Below are positions 26,153-34,908 of a DNA stretch of 48,719 bases, piece by piece; the first letter of the stretch is position 1, and every line of letters begins with the position of its first letter. The stretch lies in assembly GCA_030747785.1 (NCBI GenBank), contig JASLKC010000017.1, forward strand, positions 1 to 48,719. Reading direction: 5' to 3'. Origin of the DNA: Candidatus Poseidoniaceae archaeon (GTDB lineage: Archaea > Thermoplasmatota > Poseidoniia > Poseidoniales > Poseidoniaceae). The notes under the pieces are model-generated. The model did no database searches. It worked only from the letters and a program-made list of their open reading frames with translations, and was not told the DNA's origin. A program made the position numbers and the translations under genes.

Positions 26153-27373
26153 ATGTGGGAGGAGCGAGAGCTTGAGGGGATTGAATTCATCCCCGAGCCT
26201 TCGGATTCTCGAATCCTATCCGCTGCAGATAGTACGACTATTGGCCATCAGGAAGGATGGCGTGCGGAAGTTCTGGGTTGGGCACCTGACCCAGTCCATG
26301 TAATTCCTCGAAGGTCAAGGGCTCCACAAAGAATTACCAACGTAGGAATCATGCTCCTAATGCTACTAGTGGTATGGGGGATGTGGAACTCACAATTCCT
26401 CTATCTTGATGTCCCACCTCCTACCTCGGAGTGGGCATTTGAGGACACTGGAATCAGGGATTTACAAGATTTAGGTCTTGACGGTACTGGTGTTCGAGTA
26501 TGTATGGTAGATACAGGAATCGATGCATCTCACCCCGATTTTGCAACTGCAGATATTGTGTTCAAGGATTTCCTGACAGGTAGTACTGAGCCAATAGACC
26601 ATGGAGGGCTTGCTCATGGAACGATGATGGCAGGAATTTTGGTTGCAGATGGCCACATGAAAGGTGCGGCTCCAGGTGTTACTGTGGGGATGGCAGCAGC
26701 ACTCGGTGACGATGGTGATGGGACCAATAGTGGTGAAGAGACGCTTGTTGCTGATGCCATAGAATGGTGCTGGCGTGAATTCAATGCAGATATTATTTCG
26801 TTATCCCTAGGTGGGATAAACAATCCAAATGCTAGTCGTGAGGGTCCTACCACAAGTGCGGTAAGACAGGCGATCAATCAAGGTGTGTTCATCGTTGCAG
26901 CAGCTGGAAATGATGGCGGTGCTGACGATGATGGAAGAGTAGCATCACCTTCAAATGTAGAGGAAGTAATTTCCGTGGGCGCATTGATGAAAGATGGCAC
27001 ACTTTGGGAAGGCTCGTCCAAAGGGTCACAAATAGATAATGAAGATAATCCGAGGGCGGATCCACATCTGAAACCTGAAGTTTCCGCTCCGGGGCATGAC
27101 ATCATCTCCACTGGTTCAGATGGGTTGTATTATACTTCGTCTGGAACATCTGATTCCACAGTTTTTGTTGCTGGTGCGTTGGCTTTGATTATCGAAGCCG
27201 AACCAACTTTGAAGCAAGCAGGACCAGCATGTATGGAGATGGTAAAACAAGCATTGCAGATGTCTTCAAATCCGCTTGAAACCGAAGTTTCGCACGATGA
27301 ATACTGGGGATATGGTTCTCTTAATGCCGATATTTGGCTTGAAGAAATCAGAGCCGCAGGCGCATGCGCTTGA
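26153..27373 (+). CDS. Membrane-anchored subtilisin-like serine protease (S8 family)
   Basis: 406 residues. A charged cytoplasmic stretch of about 62 residues precedes one membrane helix (VGIMLLMLLVVWGMW), so the catalytic domain faces outward from a type II anchor. The triad is complete: Asp in VCMVDTGIDASHPDF (near residue 119), His in AHGTMMAG (near 154) and Ser in SSGTSDSTVFVAGAL (near 331). The oxyanion Asn is in VAAAGNDGG. The serine box is atypical: GTSDSTVFVAG replaces the usual GTSMATPHVAG, losing the conserved proline. No inhibitor-like propeptide is obvious. It lies 91 bp after aglB on the same strand and may process exported proteins; the substrate is unknown. Confidence 0.9.
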   Translation: MWEERELEGIEFIPEPSDSRILSAADSTTIGHQEGWRAEVLGWAPDPVHVIPRRSRAPQRITNVGIMLLMLLVVWGMWNSQFLYLDVPPPTSEWAFEDTGIRDLQDLGLDGTGVRVCMVDTGIDASHPDFATADIVFKDFLTGSTEPIDHGGLAHGTMMAGILVADGHMKGAAPGVTVGMAAALGDDGDGTNSGEETLVADAIEWCWREFNADIISLSLGGINNPNASREGPTTSAVRQAINQGVFIVAAAGNDGGADDDGRVASPSNVEEVISVGALMKDGTLWEGSSKGSQIDNEDNPRADPHLKPEVSAPGHDIISTGSDGLYYTSSGTSDSTVFVAGALALIIEAEPTLKQAGPACMEMVKQALQMSSNPLETEVSHDEYWGYGSLNADIWLEEIRAAGACA

Positions 27374-27422
27374 GATAAACGCCGTACTGCGAGTAATATT
27401 ATCGATATTCCAAGATTTGATA

Positions 27423-27511
27423 TTTTTATTCAAATTCGATATTATTGTATTTTTTAATAAATTAAAATAAAATTATTGCTCCGCGAATAGATGATACAAT
27501 TATGCTTTTTT
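27423..27511 (+). terminator. AT-rich oligo-T terminator region
   Basis: Within a strongly AT-rich stretch after the protease gene there are three T-runs: 27423-27427 (five T), 27450-27455 (six T) and 27506-27511 (six T). Archaeal RNA polymerase stops at such U-rich tracts, so this is a likely terminator array for the upstream transcript. Confidence 0.55.
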
Positions 27512-27519
27512 GATACTTT

Positions 27520-27545
27520 CCAATTGAAATTAAAACGAATCAGTT
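27520..27545 (+). promoter_or_regulatory. Possible promoter of the beta-helix surface protein gene
   Basis: An A/T-rich element (TTGAAATTAAAACG) lies about 45-60 bp before the TTG start at 27586, a position compatible with an archaeal BRE/TATA element and a short leader. A GAGAGGGA ribosome binding site follows. Motif match is weak. Confidence 0.3.
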
Positions 27546-27585
27546 AAGGTGGACCTTGAATTCCCGAAGTTAGAGAGGGATTTAT

Positions 27586-30500
27586 TTGGACAACACCAAG
27601 GCCCGTTACAGCATAGCAATGACCAGCATCTTTCTGATGTCTATCTTCGCAGGAATTGCGATGATTCCATCGGCATCTGCGGTGAATGAAACCTCGTCTG
27701 GTACAATCACTGGTACAGAAACTTGGACTGGTGTGATGAATATGGATGGCGACATTCTCGTTGCCGGTGGAGCCAAATTGATTATCAATGCAGGAACTAC
27801 CATCAATATTCCAGCAAATAGGAGTATTCACATTCAAGGTTCTATTTGTGCAGGTGATACATCATGTGGTGCGACACAAGGAAGCACTGGGTCACCAGTT
27901 CGCTTCATTTGGGGCGCTGCCGCTACCGGTCCTGCAAACCAATCGCGTTGCTATGTCACAGGAATCTGGAATCCTGACCTCTCATGCGGTTCCGGTATCT
28001 ACCTTGATTCTACAATCGATCAATCTCTTACCCGATTAAATCACGTCACCCTCGATGGTGCGTTTGGAATTCCAGTCGATATCGATGGCCAAGGCAATTA
28101 CAAGTACGGCGCACTGATTTTTGATGGTGCTAGTGTACAAACTTCCAATCTAAATTTCAAGGATGTCAATACAACAAATGTACTCGTATTTTCGGGTGCA
28201 GCTCCAAAGATCGACAGTAGTACATTTGCCGTCGGTATAGATGAAAATGACTACCACGGTGCTGCGATTCAAGCATATGGTGCTGGAGCAGGATTAGTCA
28301 CCATGGATATCACCAATTCCGCTTTCACAGGCGCTGAGACCGATTGTGGAAGCCAGGGTGGTGGCCGTTCAGCAGTCTATCTGGAAAATTCTTTCGTGAA
28401 TATGGACACAATTTCAATTACTCAGAATTCATATGGTGCTTTCTTACGAAGCAGTAGTGGTTGGTTGACAAATTCGACTATAGCTACCAACTGCAATGCA
28501 ATTGATACTAACTCTCACCTCGTTACCAACGAGTACCGCCACACCTTCGTGATTAGTGATAACACAATCACTCCAACTGAAGGCGCAGGTATTACTGCAT
28601 ATGACGGTGCAATAGTATTAGCAGAGAGAAACACCATTTCAGGCGCTACTGAGGGTTCAGGTTTTGGTATACGCTCCTCTGAGGTTGTAATCAACAACAA
28701 CGTAATTGGTCCAATCGAAGGATGGAATGGATTGTGGATATATGGCGAGTCCGATGTTTCTGCAGAGAATAACACAATTCTCAACACCGGTAAAGAAGCA
28801 GTTCTAGTCGGTGAGTATCACTACAAGGATCAGGGATGGAATGTACCAGCGCCATCGAAGGCGCGATTATACTTTGCAAACAATGTTGTTTCCAACAATA
28901 CTGGAACCTGTAACTCCGACTGGATGTACGGTGGCGATTTCCCATGCCCTGCCTTCCATCTGTTCATGACTTCTGGAACATTTATCGATAACACAGTTAC
29001 CAATAATCTCGGTGATGGTTTCAGAGTTAAAGGTGGAATCATTAACGCTCAAGGCAATGATATCGAAGTCGGTGGATTTGCTGCTAACATTTCACTATAT
29101 GATGACAAGTATGGTAACAAGTATGGAAGCATTGGTTACTTTGCAGAAAATACCTATACTAATGCAAGTCAGATTTACAATGTAACTGAGTCGAGGGTTG
29201 CTGTCCAATCCGAATACATGCCTGACCCAGGTGCAGGGGCACAATATCCGGTTCAACTAGCATGGTTAGGTGCAGAGTGTCCATGGGCAAATGATGAGTG
29301 TCTACAAACACCAACAACCGCTGACATGCCACCGAGATTTATGCCACTTTCAATGGAATTGAATGTGAATGCAACGACTTTTACTTTCGCAGATGTGTTG
29401 AACTTTGACCGTTCAAAGATTCACATCCAGAATCAAAACACCGCTTGGGGTGTACAGGTTGAACAAGGAGAATTGGTGCGTTATCAAGTAAAGGCAGACA
29501 ATTCTCAGGTAGCAGATGCTCTTGTCAATATCAAGGACGCAAATGGCAAGTCTCTGTACAATATGTCCACAGATGCGTATGGATTTACCCAATGGGTAAC
29601 ACTTCCATCCAACTTCCATATCGATACAAATTGGAATCACCTTGCAAATGATCCCGGTGAGGATTCATGTGGTGATGGAAGTGACAATGATGGGGACACT
29701 TTGGTCGATGGTCAAGATCCTGACTGCCAAACTAGTAGGGAAATGCCACTGTACAGTGTTACTGCAAAGAAATTTGGTAAAGGTACATCAGACCACTCTT
29801 TCACTCTTACTGGAATGGTCGATGAGACCATTCACCTGAATAATGACGCACCTTCGATTTCCATCGACCAAAACGATGGAACATCATTCCCTCGAACAGT
29901 GAGTTTGTCTGGTAGTGCACACGATGGAATTGCTGGACCATACTTCAATGATTATGATTCATATAGCAAGCAATTCGGTACAGTAAAGCGTGTTGAAGTT
30001 CAACCGCATGGCAGTATGGATTGGTACCTTGCAACAGATACTTCAAATGCAGACGGCGTAGTTGATGCTCAGAATTGGCCCTTCAAAACATGGAGTTTCG
30101 AGTGGGATATGTCCAACCACTTTGAGGAAGATGTAACATTCAGAGTCAAATCCTTTGACGGTATTGATGAATCCATTGTAACTACTAGGGTATTCAAACT
30201 CAATATTAACCCTCCAAATATTGTTTTGGAGTCACCTACTGATGGGTCCACACACAGTGGTTCTGATATTATGTTTAGTGGAACTGCAAGCGATGATTAT
30301 CAAGGCGTTTGGGGAAGTGACATCAGGGATATCTGGTTCCAAGTAGAGGGTCCAAACAATTACTCCGCAAACTACCCAGCTGGAATGGGCGGTTCAAGCG
30401 TATGGAGCGACAGATGGAATTTCTCATCATTGCCTTCTGGTGATTATACATTCACCGTTTGGGCTAGCGATTCGAATTATTGCCATGAAGAGGTTGAAAT

Positions 30501-31857
30501 CTGCAGTGCAGATACAATCACAGTGACAGTCGACAATGACAATCGCCTTCCAATTATCCAGGTTAGTGAACCACTTCCACTCGACAGTATCCGTGCTTCT
30601 GAAGAAACTTTGATTACAGGAGTTGCTAGAGATAATGATGGCCAGGTAACAAGAGTTGAGATTTCAATTATCGATTTAGCAAGTGGAATTGAGTTATTAA
30701 ATGGTCCAGATCCAATTACTAACTTCCAACCAAATGGAGCGTGGGCTACATATTGGGATACCAGTGATTTGGTACACGACCAGCAGTATGAAATCCATGT
30801 AAAGGCATACGATGGAGTTGATTATTCACTGACTGAAGTACTGAGAATTGTCATCGACAACCCATCCGATGCCAATAATATCGCTCCAACATTCTCTCCG
30901 GATGGCTGGATAAGCACAATCACAATTTTTTGTGATGAAAAATCGAATGCTTTCAACAAGTGTGGAGTAGGAGCAAGTATCAATCTACTAGATTTCTTTA
31001 ATGATTCAGATGGGATTGGTCCAGACTCAAGCCACATGGTTTTCGATATTTACAATGATCCATCTACTTTAGTTGATGACAATTATGCGTACCACATCCA
31101 AATTAATGCGCAGGGAGTTGCAACTTACAACCCGATGAATTCAATGTCTTCGCAATCTTCTGAAATTTCGGAATGGTCTCTTGTTAATGTGATGTTTGAG
31201 GCTCGTGATGCACATGATTCACCGGCATTCTCCTATACGATTAATTTCATCGTCAAGGGTGTTGAATTCTCTGCAGTTAGAGAGGATACAGGTGCATTGA
31301 TATTCGGTGATGATGCTGAGTTCAGCGGTACAGGTCTACCTGGTAGCCAAGTTAAGGCTAGATTACTGAATGGAAATATTTTGCTAAACCAAACTACCGT
31401 CAAGGATGATGGAACATGGGAAATGGCACTTACATCTAGCCAATTAGGCGATGATGGAGTTTACGATATTTACTTTGAACAGGATGGTCAATACCTCGGC
31501 AAGGGCGAAAAAGGCGATGATTCATCGTTCGCATTGCAAAGTGGATTGACTGCAGCTTCAGGAATTCCGGGATGGTTACTTGTTATACTCGTAGTAGTGG
31601 GAGTAGTAATTCTCCTCGGCGTAGGTGCTTTCTTCTTCATTGAATTTGAAGAGTTCGACGAAGATGAGGAAGATTCTGAGCAACAAAAGGAGGAGGACCC
31701 ATATGCATGGGCAAAGGAGAGAGCAGTCGAGCAAGCAGTTGCAGCAGCAGCACCTGCACCTCAGCCTTCTGCTGAGCCTCAACACCCAGGTTGGCTATGG
31801 GACACACAATCAAACCAGTGGGTTCCAGACCCCAATTACCAACCCCCTCAGCAGTAA
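27586..31857 (+). CDS. Giant beta-helix / Ig-like surface protein with C-terminal anchor and tryptophan-rich tail
   Basis: 1423 residues from a TTG start with GAGGGA just upstream. Residues 1-32 are a signal peptide ending SASA. Residues 50-520 look like a right-handed parallel beta-helix (NNVIGPIEGWNGLWIYG, AENNTILNTG, VSNNTGTC, IDNTVTNNLGDGFRVKGG). A Ca2+-type loop GDGSDNDGDTLVDGQDPDC lies near residue 695. Ig-like modules of the LESPTDGSTHSGSDIMFSGT and VSEPLPLDSIRASEETLITG type run from about 740 to 1090, then a cadherin-like part. A membrane helix (WLLVILVVVGVVILLGVGAF) at about 1327-1346 is followed by a very acidic stretch, an Ala/Pro segment and the tail HPGWLWDTQSNQWVPDPNY. The family resembles archaeal surface beta-helix proteins. 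Role as adhesin or glycan-binding/degrading protein is inferred. Confidence 0.85.
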   Translation: MDNTKARYSIAMTSIFLMSIFAGIAMIPSASAVNETSSGTITGTETWTGVMNMDGDILVAGGAKLIINAGTTINIPANRSIHIQGSICAGDTSCGATQGSTGSPVRFIWGAAATGPANQSRCYVTGIWNPDLSCGSGIYLDSTIDQSLTRLNHVTLDGAFGIPVDIDGQGNYKYGALIFDGASVQTSNLNFKDVNTTNVLVFSGAAPKIDSSTFAVGIDENDYHGAAIQAYGAGAGLVTMDITNSAFTGAETDCGSQGGGRSAVYLENSFVNMDTISITQNSYGAFLRSSSGWLTNSTIATNCNAIDTNSHLVTNEYRHTFVISDNTITPTEGAGITAYDGAIVLAERNTISGATEGSGFGIRSSEVVINNNVIGPIEGWNGLWIYGESDVSAENNTILNTGKEAVLVGEYHYKDQGWNVPAPSKARLYFANNVVSNNTGTCNSDWMYGGDFPCPAFHLFMTSGTFIDNTVTNNLGDGFRVKGGIINAQGNDIEVGGFAANISLYDDKYGNKYGSIGYFAENTYTNASQIYNVTESRVAVQSEYMPDPGAGAQYPVQLAWLGAECPWANDECLQTPTTADMPPRFMPLSMELNVNATTFTFADVLNFDRSKIHIQNQNTAWGVQVEQGELVRYQVKADNSQVADALVNIKDANGKSLYNMSTDAYGFTQWVTLPSNFHIDTNWNHLANDPGEDSCGDGSDNDGDTLVDGQDPDCQTSREMPLYSVTAKKFGKGTSDHSFTLTGMVDETIHLNNDAPSISIDQNDGTSFPRTVSLSGSAHDGIAGPYFNDYDSYSKQFGTVKRVEVQPHGSMDWYLATDTSNADGVVDAQNWPFKTWSFEWDMSNHFEEDVTFRVKSFDGIDESIVTTRVFKLNINPPNIVLESPTDGSTHSGSDIMFSGTASDDYQGVWGSDIRDIWFQVEGPNNYSANYPAGMGGSSVWSDRWNFSSLPSGDYTFTVWASDSNYCHEEVEICSADTITVTVDNDNRLPIIQVSEPLPLDSIRASEETLITGVARDNDGQVTRVEISIIDLASGIELLNGPDPITNFQPNGAWATYWDTSDLVHDQQYEIHVKAYDGVDYSLTEVLRIVIDNPSDANNIAPTFSPDGWISTITIFCDEKSNAFNKCGVGASINLLDFFNDSDGIGPDSSHMVFDIYNDPSTLVDDNYAYHIQINAQGVATYNPMNSMSSQSSEISEWSLVNVMFEARDAHDSPAFSYTINFIVKGVEFSAVREDTGALIFGDDAEFSGTGLPGSQVKARLLNGNILLNQTTVKDDGTWEMALTSSQLGDDGVYDIYFEQDGQYLGKGEKGDDSSFALQSGLTAASGIPGWLLVILVVVGVVILLGVGAFFFIEFEEFDEDEEDSEQQKEEDPYAWAKERAVEQAVAAAAPAPQPSAEPQHPGWLWDTQSNQWVPDPNYQPPQQ

Positions 31858-31911
31858 TTGTCAACACAGACAACCATAACACTCTAAGAGGAACTAATTG
31901 GCGTTGATTAT

Positions 31912-34437
31912 ATGGTCGCGAAACCGAAACCCGGAGTACAGGAGAGAATTCTCCTCCATCTTTCTGATTTTTCGGATTTCATGAATTCGGTTGAAGTTCC
32001 ATTTGCGCTTTCACAGATGGGTATTGCAAATGCGGTTGCGATTGCGAGATCAAATGTACCTAGGGCAATCGCAGGTCTCAAGGATCAAGGACTGCTAATT
32101 GAGAGGCAAGCACACGTACAGGGAGTCAGTCGCAAAAGGAAGGCATACTTCTTGACCGATACGGGAATGGTGCTGGCTGATGAAACTTGGAAAAGACTAC
32201 GTGAATTCTCACTGCGTTGTATTCTACCCGATGGACTGACGATTAGTTCGACCCTAGGTGAAGTGCAAGACCAACTTCCATTTTCAATGAGGCCGGTTGA
32301 TATCATCAGGTACCTCGACGATAATGGAGTTCTTGATGTTCGGACATTATCTGCAGAACTTGTAGAGAGGGACCTTTCAAAACATGTCGAGAAACAATTG
32401 GTTTCAAGCCTGGGCGACCTTCCTCGTCTTCGCCATTTTTATGGGAGGTCACAGGAACTCGAGAATATGGTAAATCTCTTGGAAGCAAGGTCAACAACAT
32501 TGATGATTCCAGGAATTGCTGGAATTGGAAAGACTGCGATGGCGGCAAAAATAATTGAATCATTTATGCATCGCCGAAATCTTCTCTATCACAGATGTCA
32601 GGACTGGGATGGTAGTCGAGCATTATTCGAAAATCTTGCTGATTGGCTATCTAATATTGGGGACCCAATGCTTTCGGAATATATCTCAGCGACTCCGGTG
32701 CCAAAACCTGGTGATGCAGCCGATTTAATCATAGATGCACTCGATAATACTCCAGCATTAATTGTGATTGATGATTACCACAAAGTGAGTGATAAGGCAT
32801 TGCATCAGATGGTACAAGCATTATCTCGAGGCCTTGTTGAGAGTGAAGGCGATGTTGGATTAGTAATCTTCTCACGCTCATTCAGGCCTGTAGTTCCGAT
32901 GAAGGATGCTGAGGGTAAAATCGTGAGCCTTGTTCTACCATTGGAAGGTCTTGATCAAGATTCATGTAGAAGTCTTTTATCGACTTTCGAGGATTTGGAT
33001 AATGAAACATTGCTCTACATTCACTCTTTGTCACGAGGTCACCCCTTAGTTCTGGAATTAATCAATCGCGGTGCTTCGGCAGGAGCATTTCACGAAACAT
33101 TGGAGAATTATGTCAATATCGAGATTTTCTCTAAATTGAGCGGAGAACAGAAACGTCTCCTTGGTGTTCTTTCAGTTTTCCGTGAACCCATTCCTTTAGC
33201 AGCACTTACCGAGCAAGATTTGAATGTCGATGAATTAGATTCCCTTGTTGAGGCCGGACTTGCTAGGCAAGCTGATTCTGATGCATATGATGTGCACGAT
33301 TTGATTCGTGAATTCCTCCTCCAGAGTTTGGATCACCAAGCTAAAGAAAAACTGCATAATAAGGCTGTTTTGTGGTATGAAAAGCAGGGAATTGGCCCAC
33401 TGATTGCTATGGAACTAATCTACCATTTAATCAGCAGTTCACGACATGAGGACGCTGGTGAGATTATTGTTCAGCAGGGAAGAGATCTGATTAAAGAAGG
33501 GCATATCGAGTTACTAGGATTGCTAGAAGCAATCGATTTGTCTGAAATTCAAGCGGAGAATGCTTGTAGAATCGACTGTCTCAAGGGCGAAGTTCTTTCA
33601 TTACTCGGTCGATTTGATGAGGCGGAGTCTGCATTCAATTCTGCCCGTGCACCTGCAGAAGCAGCGGGGATTCAAGATGTGATTGCTGACCTTCATTCCA
33701 ACCTTGCAGATATTGCATTGAAGCGTGGTGAAACCGAATCTTCATTGTCAATGCATCGTAATGCGCTTGAATTATTCATCAAAATGGGTGATGCAGTTGG
33801 CGCAGCGCGCTCTTACAATAATATGGGCTACATCATGCGTCGAGGCGGAGATAAAGTCAAGGCTCTCGAGGCATATGGCGAGGTTGAAGCAATACTTTCA
33901 GATGATAATTCAGAGGAACTTATTCCTGCACAATTGATTCTTGCGCGGGCATTGATTGATCTTGGTGAAGTCGACCGAGCCAGAGACCATGCTCTCAATG
34001 CATACGAAGTATCGGCAGATGGTGATGATTTGATTCTCCACGCTAGGTCTCGAGCAGTTCTTGGTCGATACTATGCTAAGGTAGGAGACTCTGACCTAGC
34101 ATTGCATCACTATTCGGACGCACTCGAGGTAATGGGAGAAGCAGGAGACCCTCATGCCCTGGTGGAAGTCAGTATTCTTCTCGGTGAAGTTCTACAGGAC
34201 AGTGGTCGTGTAGATGAGGCACTCGAAAGATATCGTGCTGCCCTCCTAATCGCTGAAGGAAATGACCTAAGGATGCAAATCGGTGAATTGCTATCACGCC
34301 TTGGTGGCGTAGCCCCTGACCGTCAGAGGCGAATGGAATATCTACAAAGAGCCCTTTCAGTATTCAGAGAATTAGGTGCTCAAGCAAGGATGCGTGAGGT
34401 CCAGATGATGGTCCATACAGCCGTGATGGGACGCTGA
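31912..34437 (+). CDS. Winged-helix / STAND-type ATPase / TPR regulatory protein
   Basis: 841 residues. Residues 1-85 form a MarR-like winged helix (GIANAVAIARSNVPRAIAGL then KDQGLLIERQ, then RKRKAYFLTDTG as the wing). At about 178 comes the FYGRSQELENMVNLL motif that opens STAND/NB-ARC ATPases. Walker A is PGIAGIGKTAMA (near 200) and Walker B is ALIVIDDYHK (near 282). VGLVIFSRSFRPV is a sensor-like strand, and a second winged-helix-like domain ends near YDVHDLIREFLLQ. About seven TPR helix pairs fill 555-820 (NLADIALKRGETESSLSMHR, then AARSYNNMGYIMRRGGDKVK). Such proteins oligomerise on ligand binding, as MalT does, and act as transcription switches. DNA binding is likely; target and ligand are unknown. 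Its stop codon directly abuts the stop of the convergent pilin operon. Confidence 0.85.
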   Translation: MVAKPKPGVQERILLHLSDFSDFMNSVEVPFALSQMGIANAVAIARSNVPRAIAGLKDQGLLIERQAHVQGVSRKRKAYFLTDTGMVLADETWKRLREFSLRCILPDGLTISSTLGEVQDQLPFSMRPVDIIRYLDDNGVLDVRTLSAELVERDLSKHVEKQLVSSLGDLPRLRHFYGRSQELENMVNLLEARSTTLMIPGIAGIGKTAMAAKIIESFMHRRNLLYHRCQDWDGSRALFENLADWLSNIGDPMLSEYISATPVPKPGDAADLIIDALDNTPALIVIDDYHKVSDKALHQMVQALSRGLVESEGDVGLVIFSRSFRPVVPMKDAEGKIVSLVLPLEGLDQDSCRSLLSTFEDLDNETLLYIHSLSRGHPLVLELINRGASAGAFHETLENYVNIEIFSKLSGEQKRLLGVLSVFREPIPLAALTEQDLNVDELDSLVEAGLARQADSDAYDVHDLIREFLLQSLDHQAKEKLHNKAVLWYEKQGIGPLIAMELIYHLISSSRHEDAGEIIVQQGRDLIKEGHIELLGLLEAIDLSEIQAENACRIDCLKGEVLSLLGRFDEAESAFNSARAPAEAAGIQDVIADLHSNLADIALKRGETESSLSMHRNALELFIKMGDAVGAARSYNNMGYIMRRGGDKVKALEAYGEVEAILSDDNSEELIPAQLILARALIDLGEVDRARDHALNAYEVSADGDDLILHARSRAVLGRYYAKVGDSDLALHHYSDALEVMGEAGDPHALVEVSILLGEVLQDSGRVDEALERYRAALLIAEGNDLRMQIGELLSRLGGVAPDRQRRMEYLQRALSVFRELGAQARMREVQMMVHTAVMGR

Positions 34438-34908
34438 TTAGAAGTCAGGTCCACTGATAGAAATCCTAGTAATTCCATTTTCATGGATTACCCATATTTG
34501 CGTTGTACCTGAAAGCGATATTGTCCCCTCATAATCTCCTGAGCCCGTACCAGAAATGCTGAGCGTAGTATCGAGTTCATCCTCATTATGATCTAATGAT
34601 AATCCCTCTTCGGTGAGTGTTAGTGTGAATAAACTCTCATCGGCCTCAGTTAACCTCCATTCAACAGACTCAGCATATTTCACATCATCACCTTGTCTAC
34701 TTGCGCTATCAGCCCGCTCCACAGCTGCAGCAATGTCTGCCATATTTGCATCAATAGCGGTTTCATTCCATCTCTGACGAGTGGAAGTTTCGATGTCAAA
34801 AGTCCAAACAGCAAACATTGAGAGCAATAGTACCCCAAGTAGGAATGTAAAGACATAGCCTAATTCTGTTGATGCCGCCTCAACATCATTCTTGAGTTTT
34901 CCATTCAT
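34438..34908 (-). CDS. Small pilin-like protein, third gene of pilin operon
   Basis: 156 residues. A short charged N-terminus (MNGKLKNDVEAASTE) runs into a hydrophobic helix (LGYVFTFLLGVLLLSMFAVW), and a beta-rich domain follows with LFTLTLTEEGLSL and ISLSGTTQIWVI. Glutamate just before the helix resembles Glu5 of type IV pilins, but the cleavage site is not canonical. The ATG overlaps the stop of the previous gene in an ATGA junction, so translation is probably coupled. It may be a minor pilin or assembly partner. Confidence 0.7.
   Translation of the reverse strand: MNGKLKNDVEAASTELGYVFTFLLGVLLLSMFAVWTFDIETSTRQRWNETAIDANMADIAAAVERADSASRQGDDVKYAESVEWRLTEADESLFTLTLTEEGLSLDHNEDELDTTLSISGTGSGDYEGTISLSGTTQIWVIHENGITRISISGPDF

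Noticed and set aside
27586-29300. Pectate lyase or other polysaccharide lyase
   Set aside because: The beta-helix pattern is clear, but no catalytic motif of a lyase family was seen, so no enzyme activity is assigned.
31912-34437. STAND-type antiviral (Avs-like) defence gene
   Set aside because: The N-terminus is a winged helix rather than a nuclease or other effector, and there are no defence genes nearby; a transcription regulator is more likely.
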